Shown here piece after piece: positions 48,850-61,600 of a DNA stretch of 64,000 nt. A program made the translations under genes and the position numbers. How positions within the stretch are numbered: position 1 is the first letter of the stretch; each line of letters starts with the position of its first letter. Location: positions 95,230,135 through 95,294,134 of the forward strand of contig CM054180.1 of the NCBI GenBank assembly GCA_028829895.1, in the 5' to 3' direction. The notes under the pieces were generated by a model. The model worked only from the letters and a program-made list of their open reading frames with translations, searched no databases and had not been told where the DNA came from. This DNA comes from Sinotaia quadrata. Taxonomy: Eukaryota > Mollusca > Gastropoda > Architaenioglossa > Viviparidae.

Positions 48850-51800
48850 TGTCCTATAAATTTACTTTAAAAGTTGTTTCACTTGCTCATGAACATTCTT
48901 TACACTTTTCATACATGAACCTTGCTGATGCTGAAATAAATAAAGGAAGTAAGAATGTGTATTGATTTACAATTTATTCAACAACAAAAAAGAAAGAAAT
49001 GAAGTGGCCCAGATTACTGGACTTTTAAAAAGTCTAAACATAAGACCATAATACGATTGAGTATGTTTATAGCTGTTCAATGCTGCATGCAAATATTACT
49101 AAGTACAAACAGTAGGATTACATGTCACATGACTGAGAATAATTTAATATCAATTCATGAATTAGAATAATACATTGTTTAAGAAAACAAAGACTGATAG
49201 TGATAATATGTACATGACAATAACAACCAAAAAATTAAAAAATATAAAATAACAAATAACCTAAGAGTCGGCATTTGAGGTTGAGTATTGATTTCCCAGA
49301 TTTAATTTAGTACACAAGTAAGGCAGTGAAATTATATTTAAAAACCATCCAACAGACTCAATCAAGGTTTACATGAACATTGAATGCCATTTTGCATCAA
49401 AAATTGGTTGAATATTTTCTGGTGACATGGATAAAGAGTAAAAACTAAAATAAATAACAAAATGTGTCACATCCATATACAGCAATTGATAAAAATGTAA
49501 AAAAAAAAATGTAAATAAAAGAAATTTGATTAAAGCAGTGGAATGTTGCCATTTAACAAAATAGAGAATGAAAAATATTCTTTATTTTGTAAGAAAGTTA
49601 GTTAACAAATTTGATAATACAATTCAGGAATGTTTTTGGCTAAATTAAAGTATTTATTCAGGAATGCTTTTGGCTAAAATAATGAATTCATTATTTCCTA
49701 ATGAAATACAAACTAATAGACTACAAAGTTAGAACGGACATGAATTAAATGATCAAATATAGTGGGTTTAGTTTGGTTTTTATTTATACTGCCTCATTTA
49801 CATAAGTAGATGATTAAAATCTTCATGCAAAGAATACAATATATAATTTACATTAAACTAAAGTGAATTTTAGTAATATATTCAGTAACATTGCTCTGCA
49901 TTCACTACTGAGTGGGGAGATTTTTAAAAAATATTTATTGATATGTATATTTAATTTATTCTCAGAATGAAGGGAAACTTTCAGTGGTAAAGCTGTACTG
50001 ATTTAACCATTTAAAAAATGTTTTAATATAATACAATCATTGGTGCTTTATATGATGGGGGAAAAAATCACATTTTTATTAACAATGGATGGCACTTGTA
50101 TTTGACGATAGAGTCAAACTCTTATTAATAGACCACCATGTGTATAGAGCATTTTAAAAAAATAATAAAATATATTTGATCTGTATAGCCTGAAATCACA
50201 TTTAAACAAAGAAATGTATGTTTATCAATATAATTGCTAAAAGAAACAAAAATCTATAACATAAATCCAAGGTTAAGTAAGCAACAATACAGTAATCAAT
50301 GACTTCTTAAGCAAATTTGTAGTGAGTCATTTAAAATGTTTTAGACGCTTGTGAAGAAAAAAAAAACCTTTAATTTTAGCTTTCATAATAATACAATTAA
50401 AAAATGTCTTACTGCTGTTTTTATTTACATTTTTGAACATGAAAATGTTTATTATGAAACACCATAATCGAATATGTTTAAAATATGGGTTTTATGACAA
50501 GTAAGGAGGCAGGTTAAGAGGGAGTCTTGAGGCAAGTAGGGTGTCATGAGTCATTAGGAACATTTGCTTCCATCATTTATTTTTATAATCAAATGTCCAC
50601 ATTCACACCAAATTGCAACAGTTTATATATATCCAAAGGTCTTGATATATCCACCCAAGGACTATAACTCATGCACACATAATTAATTAAATTGCTTGCA
50701 TCTTTCAAATACTGCAAAAGTTGTTCAAAAGCTTCCTCTTCATATAAGCAATGCTGACAAATTTCAATCAAACGAAATTACACTCACAGTTGCATGTGCA
50801 AGCAATCATACAAGAATGTGTACACATATTTAAGGTACCTTTCTCCAATTCACTGATAAAACATTCACAAAGAATTTATTCAGTCAAATTTAAAATGTTT
50901 TTACGCTTTATTCTAATCTTTCTCAGTCCATCCCATCCACCCCAAGACATGCATGAAAGTCTGCCCCACTTAAACCATCCAACACTCACAATTAAAAGAG
51001 AGAAAAATGGAAAGAGAGATATGTAGCTTTCAGAGAAAGTTACTGAAAATGTTATTTAATTTATAATTTTTAAAAATATTTTTACTTGCATATTATTAGA
51101 TGATCTTCATCATCAATAAAGAGAATATAAAATTGCTAATATATTTTCTAACTGATATGACATTTGAAATGTTTGTACCTGGGAGAGGCATCAATGTATG
51201 CTTTATAAAATTCACATAATCAATGAAACCATTATCTGCAAAATTAAATATAATCAGTCTTAAATCAAAATAACTGATATTAAAAAAATGATATAGTTTC
51301 AAATTTAAAATAAATATAATATAATGAAAACATTAATTTTGAATAAAACTTTTCTAGTCTCTCACCTCCTTTCATTTAACAAATTTTTCTTTTAGTTTGT
51401 CTCATTTAACTTGATACACTTTTCAGTTTTCTTGTCTATTACCACAAGTAATTTAACAATCTATTTTACCTGTGCCTTGATTCTGTTCTAAAAATCTACC
51501 TGTAGTAAAATTCTGTTCTGTAATCCTTACACAGTGTTTGATTTTATTTCCCTCTAAAAGATTAACTTCAAGTTCATGAAATGAAAGTTAAAGTTTATTT
51601 ATTCAGTATTTGAATAGAAATGTATAACAGAAACAAAATGTTTTAAAGTGCACATTATTGCAATATTTATGGAACCAATAAAATATGTTAAAATAACATT
51701 AAATTTCAACCTCATCTGCTCATATAGAAAAAGAAAACAAAATACAATTTAAGATCTCATTAAAAAAATACAAAGACATTTATAAGATTTGACATGTATC

Positions 51801-52670
51801 ATCATTCTCAATATATCAAAGTTTATACAAATAAAGCAAGAGGAAGTAACTGGAATAGATAAAGTAATTCAAAATATGATCAAGAAAAATACAATAATTT
51901 TGATTGTGACTTTACATTTAATTTTGTCTTTCTTCCTTTTAGAATAAAACTTTAAAGCAATAACTTCTTTGTAGTAGGTTAGTGGACTATGCATATTTTT
52001 GAATCATCCTTCTCTTTATTTACTTTTATGGCATTAAATATAACTCCTATAGATTTTGGGGTTAAATGCAGTTTACAAATTTTAAAAAAATGAAATTAAA
52101 GAGGAAAAAGAATATAACTTGCCCCCTCCCCTACAAAAAAAAAAAAAAAAAATAGAAAGAAAAAAACCTAATGACATCTCAAAATATCCACACCTGTTTA
52201 TTATTTTGTTGTTTTAAAGTATAGTGGCTCTAACTGAAAAAAAGACAACCTAACAATGTCTTGATTTTTTTTAATAGAAACTACATTAGATAGATAATGT
52301 CTAAAAATAATTTGTTTCTAATATTGGAAATCTACCACTGTCAAAGCTATGACAGATGTTGACCCTTCACCCTAATATAGAAAGGCACTCAATCAATCAG
52401 TATGTCTATAATAGACAATTCTGATCTGATCTGTTGGAGAAGAATAACATTTGATAACTACCATCAATGTTGTTATGGGCTGTTCCACAGGTTGTTATGC
52501 ATGGATTATCCCATGTCCTAACTTTGAAGATGGCAGTGTGCAATAACAAAATAAATATTTATCTTTAAAAACATTCTTAAACATGTTTTAAAAATAAAGT
52601 ACATATTTGATACTCGTTTTTGTTACTGCTTATGGTGTGAAAAATAATACAGCTCACAAGTCATATCCAT
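48850..52670. other. Intergenic AT-rich DNA, no gene seen
   Basis: Only short ORFs without recognisable domains (for example 50589-50771 on the - strand) and A/T homopolymers. Part may be the 3' UTR of the - strand PDZ gene. Confidence 0.5.
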
Positions 52671-52676
52671 AACTTC

Positions 52677-55600
52677 TTAGCGATTATCCACAGGGAAAAC
52701 AAGAAACTTATGTCTCTGGTGGGCAGATACCATTTGGTGAAGAACATCAACAGACGAGTTGTCTATATCAATGTCATTTATTTTCAGGATTTGGTCACCT
52801 GTGGATAGAATTCCTGACAGAAGTTTTTCCATACAACTGTCACCAAATCCTGAGACAAAAACACCTACAAGAAAAAACAAGTTAATACAGTAATCTCAAA
52901 ACTGAATTCTCTAATCAAATAATGGGAAATAAATAGAATATAAAAAATGAAAAATTAAGAGTCATAAACATGAAAAAAAAAAGAAAGAGAATTTAAAAAC
53001 AAAAACACATGAATATTATAAAGAGAGAAACTAATAGGTAACTCAATCTCTGTTTACAGAGTAAGCAAGGAGGGTTAAGGTCTATCACTTTTTCAGTCAA
53101 GGGAGATAATTCATGACTGCTGATCAGTCAACCAGTCAGCTCAACCTCTTTCAATTCACTGTTAAGAAAATGGAGTATACACATATGCATGCAACACACA
53201 TCCACATATTCAAACTTCAGGCATGCACTTTGGGGCTATTCTCAAAAGTGAAAACTGCTTTAAAAAGTTCCATATTTCAGATAATGCCAACATTCATGAA
53301 CAAGAGATGACCAATCTGAACATTATCCAAGAACAGAGGTTCCAGAAATATTTTAACACAGAAAGTGCATTATTATGCAAAGAGACTATTTACAGGTTAT
53401 AGCAACAAGAAATATTGTCAGTAAAACACAATTATACAAGGGCGTGTGCTTGTATATGCATGTGTGTTTGCATGTGGTGTGTGTATACACCCATATTTAG
53501 GCCTTGAATAGTGATACTTAAGTCTTGCATAATAACAATGCCGCTAATTTCGTTACTTGGATCTTGCATCATGGCAATGCCCTAATCCCTGATACTCAGA
53601 CCTAGCATCATGGCAATGCCCTAATCCTCTGATACTCAGACCTAGCATCACAACAATGCCTTAATCACCTGATACTCGGACCTAGCATCATGACAATGTC
53701 TGTACTCTTAATACACTTACTGTCCAGGATCATTTTTTCAAAAATGTTACTACCAAACACATATTCAATTGAGAGTGCCACCCACTTGTGTTTTGTACAC
53801 CAAAACGGGCATGGCTCCAGTTTACTACCAAACACATATTCAATTTAGTATGCATCCACTTGTGTTTGTACACCAAAGTGGAGATTTTACTATCAAACAC
53901 ATATTCAGTGAGTTACTCACTTTAACTGTGTATGCCAAAGTGGATGTCACTCCATTTTTCTAAAAAACACCATACTCAAATTAGTGAACCATCCACTCTG
54001 ATCTTGAGCATCAAGTCTGACCAAAAATTATTGTCTACTATTAAATGTAAAGTTGAAACTTTTTCTACTTTTAGATGCAGTACCTTATAAAAGTGTATAC
54101 ATTGAATCACTTTATTATTTAATTTTTTGTAAGTTATGTAAAGATAATGATTATGACAAATCAATATCATGTGCACTGTTTATAAAGGATGACATAGAAA
54201 GACTGTGATAGGTCAGTATATAGATGATATTTATAAACAATATAAAGATAAAGATTCTGACAAATTCAGATCTTAGGTTAACTTAGAAACATATGCAAAG
54301 AAAACAAGTTTGTGTCATGGGTCATGCTAATAAGATATATAAAAGAGAAAGATGGATAGACAAAGAGATTTAGACTTACACAAAACATAAAGAACAACAA
54401 CCTTTGTGAGTAAAGACAAAATTACCTCATGAGTAAAGACAAAATTACCTTCATGAATAAACACAAATTTTTGATTATTTGAATGCTATGAAATTTGATA
54501 ATCTCTTGCTAATGAAATAATTGTTTTATTGTTCTTGTTGGACAGTTTTGTTATTTGTCACTGTTATGGCACAAATATAACATTTTTAATACTCCAGACA
54601 TACAAATAAAAATTATGTAATCTATAATCATGTTTCGATTTTTTTCTTGAGCAAGATTGTAGTTTATTTATGTTTGATACTGAAACATAACATTCTTCAA
54701 ATTATTTCAGTTTGAAAAGAATGTACAAAAAACTCTCAATAGCAGTAACAAACTTAGAAAACATTGATCTCAATAAGACATTGAGATAAAGAAAACATTG
54801 GTCTCAATAAGATAAATGTAGTGAAAACACCTTCCAACAATTAATATTTAAAATACATTGCTCACAAAGAATTAAAAAAATAGTGATCTGATTCAATACA
54901 GGGCAAAAATCAAATTAACACAATTTCTCTGAGAGATGGAAGCTACACATACTGGTTAAAAGAGATAAAATAAGTGTACTAACTTAATACTGAATATACT
55001 TTCCCACCTTTTTGTCCTTCAAAGATACTTTGTGTGAAGTGGACCCCGAGTTCTCCATGCTCAGGTTGAATCAGTTCAACAAGCTGTGTGCCATCTGGGT
55101 TCAGTTGTAGCAGACGCCCAATGGGACGGATTCCACTCTCATCATGTGAAGAGTCTATAGTTAAATTTGTCAGGCTATCATTCTTCTTCTTCTTTTTGAG
55201 TTTGGGAAATGTGTGCCAACTTGATCCACTGTCAGTCTGATCCCTGACAAATGAAAAATGTAAATGGATCAATCAGAGCATTTTGTTGGTTTAGTAAAGT
55301 ACCCAGTCATTTTTCTTGAATGAAGCATTTATTTTTTAAATTAAATTTTTGGTTAATTTAAGTTAAATATATATATTTCTGAAAATGGAATCTTATTCAA
55401 GTTAAATTCATAATGATTTTATGTTAACATGTTGATTTCTAATGTTGCTATTCAGTTTATACTACTTTCTATATTATTTATATCTCCATTTCTCCATTAC
55501 TATAGTCAGATTACATATTCAATAAAGTTATCAACTAACAGATAGCATCAGCAACTGTTTTTCCCCACTGGCATCAGGTATGAAAAAATCATTGAAAACT

Positions 55601-58600
55601 AGCATTTGCCAGTTTAATGGAAGAGGTGTCAAAGATTTCAGATTTCGAGGTTTTAGCACTGCATATGATCAACATGTTGGCCTTTCTATCTTGAAAAGAA
55701 AAATATAAATATATTAAAATTTCAGGGATTTAGCACTTCATTAAATCAACATTTATTTTACGTTAGAAAAATTAAATGTTAAAATTTCAAGTTTTTAGAG
55801 ATGCATTTAATCAACATTTGTGTCTTACTCTGTTTAAAATTAAAATGTAAATATGCTCAAAGGTTTTAGACTGCATTTGACCAACATAAGCATGCTGTTT
55901 CAGGTTGAAAACAAGAAATGGGTAAAAAGTGCTAACATTTTAAGGGTTTTAATACTATATTTGACTATGTTTTAAAAAAATATATAAATACATGTATGCT
56001 AAGATTTCCAGATTTTAGCACAGTATTTGATCAACATAAGAAAGCTGTTTCAGGCTAAAAACAAAAAATAGGTAAAATATCCTAAAATTACAAGGTTTTA
56101 CACTGCATTTGACCAACATGAGCATGCTGTTTCAGGCTAAAACAAGAAATGGATAAAATGTGCTAAAATTACAAGGTTTAACACTGCATTTTGACCAACA
56201 TAAGCAAACTGTTTCAGGCTAAAAACAAGAAATGGATAAAATGTGCTAAAATTACAAGATTTTAACATTACATTTGATCAGTATATATGCCTTTACAAGC
56301 ATTAAAATGTCTATGTGTGCTAATATTGCACAAATATCTAGCATTGCATTTAACCAGAATGTGTGCCTCTTCGGGTTTGAAAAGAAAAATAAAAGTGCAA
56401 GATTTAATTCAAGTTATTAGGAATGTTTAAATGATATGAAAAGATAGTGGAAAATCCTCATTAAAAAAAAAGCAGAATTAAGTTTTTTTTGTTTTTAAAC
56501 AGACTCTGTACAAGCATTTAATACTAAACTTTTCATATACAGTAGAGAAGCAGGTTGCGTGTTATTGCTTGCAAGTCAAGTATTAATTTCCTCAGAAATG
56601 ATGGCATGCACAAATACCATACCAACAAAAATACCCAACATACTCAGACTGTTTTGGTAATTCCTCATTGAGATCATTTTCTTCCTTTAGAGACTTATCT
56701 CCCTTGTGCTTCTTCTTGTTCATAAAGAATTCTCGGAATTTTTTGAAGGAGAAGTGTTTCTTAGGCTTCTTGGATCCATCTTCCTGTCCAGAGGTTTTAT
56801 CTTTCTTCTTTCCCTTTGTCTGCTTTTTGTGCTTGCTGTCCATTCCAGCTTCAAGACTGACAGCATTCCTCAGGGGTGTGTGGTGCTTGTTATCTTCAGT
56901 CTTTTCATAATCAGCAACTGTAAACAAAGAGGCTCTGGAAGAGCTTTTGTCACGAGCTGCTCGAAACTTTTCACTACTAACTCGGATGATGTTGCAATAT
57001 TCATTGTATTTGTCTTGTCTGAAATGTGAAAAACAGAAATTGGGACTTAGAATTTTTTTAAACTTCAAACTAAAAGTAAAATAAAGGCTCACAATTGACT
57101 GAATTTATATTTGCATGTCTAGCTCTTTCCATCACACCTCTACAGCTATCACAATCTATCTCTATAGATGCCCATCTGTAGTTCTCTCCAGTATCTATCT
57201 CTCTGATTTCCATCTCTGGCTCTCTCCACAATCCATCTCTAACACTCTTCACTATCTGTTTCTAGCTCTCTTCATAATCCATCTCTAGTTCTCTCCCGAA
57301 TCCATCTCTAAATCTCTCTATTTTAAGCTTTCTCCACTACACTAACAATCTCTAGCTCTCTCCACAATCCATTTCTAGATCTCTTCACAGCCTGTCTCTA
57401 TAGCATTTTACACTACTCGTCTCTATCTCTTTCCACAATCTGTCTTTAGCTCTCTCCACAATCCATCTCTAGCTCTTCACAATCCATGTCTAGCTCTCTC
57501 CACAACCCATCTCTAGCTCACTCTACAATCCATCTCTAGTACTCTTCACTACCCATTCATAGATCTCATTATTAACCATCTGTAGCTTTTTCCCTACCCT
57601 TTTCTAGCTCTCTCCTTTACCCATCTCAAGTTTTTTTCCACTACCCATCTTAGCTCTCTTCACTACCCATTCATAAATCTCATCACTAATAATCTATAGC
57701 TTTTCCACTGACCATCTATTGCTCTATTCATTACCCACCTCTAGCTTTTTCCACTACCCAATTACACCTCTCTTCATTAACCATCTCTAGCTTTTTCCAC
57801 TACCCAATTACACCTCTCTTCATTAACCATCTCTAGCTTTTTCCACTACCCAATTACACCTCTCTTCATTAACCATCTCTAGCTTTTTCCACTACCCAAT
57901 TACACCTCTCTTCATTAACCATCTCAGCTTTTTCCACTACCCAATTACATCTCTCTTCATTAACCATCTATAGCTTTTTTCACTACCCATTTCTAGCTCT
58001 CTCTAAACAGTATTATGTGTATTTCAATCAGCACAAAAAATCCAGGTAACTGTCAGGCATTTAAAAAAAAAGTTTTTGATTAAACAAATAGCAATATTTT
58101 TTAACTGAATAACTATTGAAATAAGTTACAGATCTGGAAGAAAATAATAAATAAAAATTAGCAATGAAAATTCACACATAAAATTTTATCAATATTTTAT
58201 TTATTAATTTTTCAATTGCAAAATCCTATGAGTACACTATCTTTACAACTATTTTGAAGTAAAAGCTCTCTATAGCAACAATAAAACATGGGTCAGTGTT
58301 TTGCTTTTCTGCAGGTCAGTTGGGCAGATGTATGAGTGTGGGTCAGTGGGCGGATGAGTGTAATTTTTACCATTTATCCACCTTCCAGATAAACATATCA
58401 AAGTACTATTTTTTTAATAGGTGGAAAGAAGGCAGACATTATATAAGAGATTCAACATGTATTTTTTAAAATATAAGTACTAGAGATTTTGAGGTTTAAT
58501 CAGTGTTTCTTTTCCAACTAGAAGCTCAATCAATCTTAAACAACAATGTCCATAAAGAATTAAACAAAAACATTTAGATTAAATAACAGGTAATTTGAGT

Positions 58601-61600
58601 TTTAATCACCATAACAAGCAATGTTCCCTCTAACATTTTTCCTGTGTGAGCAGAACTTTTTCTTGGGTGTACAGAACTGGCAGTTGTTTGAACTTGCTAC
58701 CAAAATTTGATGGAATTTTGCAACTGCTGCACAGCATTTTCTAATGAGCTGCATGCAACACAGCTGTGAACCTTAGCGGGAACATTGATAACAAATTAAT
58801 TTGCCAAGAAAAAGTCTAACTTTTTACTGAATTTACGTGTAGTCAGGGGGCTCTCATAGTGATTCTCTTCCTCTTTGTTAACATCATCATCGATATTGCC
58901 TGCTGCTGTTTCCTCTTCAATCAAAATTGAGTTGTCTTCAAAAAAAACTGAATTATCTCCACCTGATTCCCCAGGTTCTGACTCTGAAGCAGCACTTTTG
59001 TTTTTGCCAATCTGGGTGTACATTTCGCCTTTCATCATTCCTTCATCCATAGGAGTGCAAGCATGTTGTATTGGAGAACTATTTATGCCTGAAACAAGAC
59101 ATTCAATATATTTTCTTTTAATTTTACTTTTTCTTAGTTTTCAAGCTAATGGTGACTATCATCATAAGAATAATTAAAATGTTGTTTGCTGTAAAATATT
59201 AGAACTTATTTTTAAAACAATAAAGTTTAATTTGGGGCTAACGTTAATGTTTTAGGCACTTTTCAACAATAAAATATGTTGGTATAATAGAAATAATAAT
59301 GGATAAAATTATATCTAATGTGCTCAATTTGGGGGTATGCTTCAATGGGAGACAAATCACAGAACATTCTATAGGGTCAAACTTCTTTCAAGTAGCAAGC
59401 ACGAAGTGCTTGGACTCCTATATAGATTCTCACAAAGAAATAATGGCCTATCTACACGTATTTTTCATCATTAATGTTCTGTTCTAGGCAGATTTTCTCT
59501 CCCATAAGACTTTCTAACAAAGTGTGATTTTAGCAGTCAATGAGTCATCAAACAGGAGAATTATGCAGTCATCTAACAGGAGAATTATGCAGTTATCTAA
59601 CAGGAGAATTATGCAGTCAGCTAACAGGAGAATTATGCAGTCATCTAACAGGAGAATTATGCAGTCATCTAACAGGAGAATTATGCAGTCAGCTAACAGG
59701 AGAATTATGCAGTCATCTAACAGGAGAATTATGCAGTCATCTAACAGGAATATTATGCAGTCAGAAAACAGAATTCAGCATTTCATACAACAAGATAGTA
59801 ACCATCAGAAGAGTTTCAAAATAACAAATTACAAAGTACAGTTCAGCTGTCTTGAATAGACTGATCATGTTCGATAAGACTCAGTTTTACTGCATTGTTT
59901 GCTTTGAATTTGTTAAAGGATTTAAGGAACTGCTGAATCAGCATTATTTATAAATCTTCTAAGTGTTGACTTTACCCCATGTCTACTGGCTAGACTCTGT
60001 TTTGACACTGGATTTTATATTAATGGAGTCTATTCTTCAGTGGATTTTTTTGTTAATGGTGTCTATTCTTAGTGGATTTTATGTTAATGGAGTCTATTCT
60101 TCATTGTATTTTATGTGAATGGAGTCTACTCTTCAGTGGATTTTATGTTAATGGAATCTATTCTTCAGTGTGATTTAATCTGATTGTAATGCTGTGTTTT
60201 AAGAAAGTGAAGAACTGATAACTACACACTGGGTTGGGTAATGGTGTAATAACAAATGCTAAAAGCAAACTAATTATTTCTTTCAAATCACAAACTTAAT
60301 ACATGTATTAAGTTGTAAAGGAACTAATGTATTAGCCAAACCTTAAAAAAATAAACCTTTGGCATCATGTAATAAATTCCCATTTTCTCCCTCTTATCAC
60401 TCACACACACACACACACACACACATACACAAGTACTAAAAGACACACATTTAAAAATGCAGGTAAACTAACCAAATAAATATTAATAATATTGGCAATA
60501 TCTATTCTTTGTAATTGTATTGTAAAAGACATACTTTACAGCAAAGGCTGCCATTCTGTATTAGTTCAGTTTAAATTCATCAGGAGAAATTGAAAATGGT
60601 AAAATAGTTAAGAAACAAAAAGAAGAAAACAGTTCAGAACAACTTCCAATATGCACCTGGGTACTGAGGAGAGACAAAAATGTAATTAAATATTTGTACA
60701 AACGTCCATCTTAACACAGTGGTAAATTGCTCAATAGTAAACACATATGCATATAAAAAATATTAATAAAATAAATTTAAAACAACACAACAATTCTGAA
60801 GATAACTAAATAAACAAACAGAAGTTACAACTATTTGTTACAACTAAGTATCAGTAATCTTCTGTAAAATAAATAAAACAAATAAAAATGTTTCTAAACA
60901 TCTGTAAATTAACTATAATTTTGGGGGTATTTTTTTATACAAGCCATCTGTAAACATCTATAAACATCTTTCTTTCTTTCTTTCTTTTATATCTCCTTTC
61001 TCTCTAATTCTTTCTTTCTCTCTTTCACGAGAGTAAGAGTGTGCCTCTACCTATATATATATCTTATACTTTTGATTATGTTTGTACATCAGAGAGAGTG
61101 TGCATGTGTGTGTGAAAGAAAGAAAGAAATTTAGAAAGAAAAAATAGAAAGAAAGAAATTTAGCAAAAAAGAAAGAATAAAAGAAAGAAAGTAATTTAGA
61201 AAAAAGTAATTTAGAAAGAAAGAAAGAAAGAGAGAGAACAAGAAATTTAGAAAGAAAGAAAGAAAGAAACAAACAAACAAACAAACAAACAAACAAAGAA
61301 ACTGAAAGAAACAAAGAAAGAAAGGGAATGGAGAAAAGTCAAAAAGACAGAGCAATAGACAGAGGAAAAAGAAGGAAGGAAAAAGACAGAGAAAGTGAAA
61401 GAAAGATAAGCCAAGTTTGAAAGAAAGAAGAAAGGCTAGTCACAACACTGCAAATCATTACACAGAATCATGTGAAAAGACTATGTGTATGGGTTTGTGT
61501 GTACATAATACAGTGGTAAGTGTCAATAATGAAGCAATGAACAAACCACTGGCTCTCCTTGCTTTTTCTTCTATCTCTAATTCTAATCTGTTGCCGCTGT

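Noticed and set aside
50589..51302. Two short - strand ORFs that could be exons of another gene
   Set aside because: No supporting splice sites in phase, no recognisable domain, low-complexity AT-rich surroundings.
56668..57029. + strand ORFs of 80-107 codons
   Set aside because: Antisense shadows of the Lys-rich PDZ gene exon at 56650-57018.
59524..59859. MQSSNRRI repeat protein on the + strand
   Set aside because: Created by a 24-bp intronic repeat; antisense to the PDZ gene and without start or splice support.
61051..61355. Phe/Leu-rich - strand ORFs
   Set aside because: Translations of GAAA/CAAA tetranucleotide repeats.
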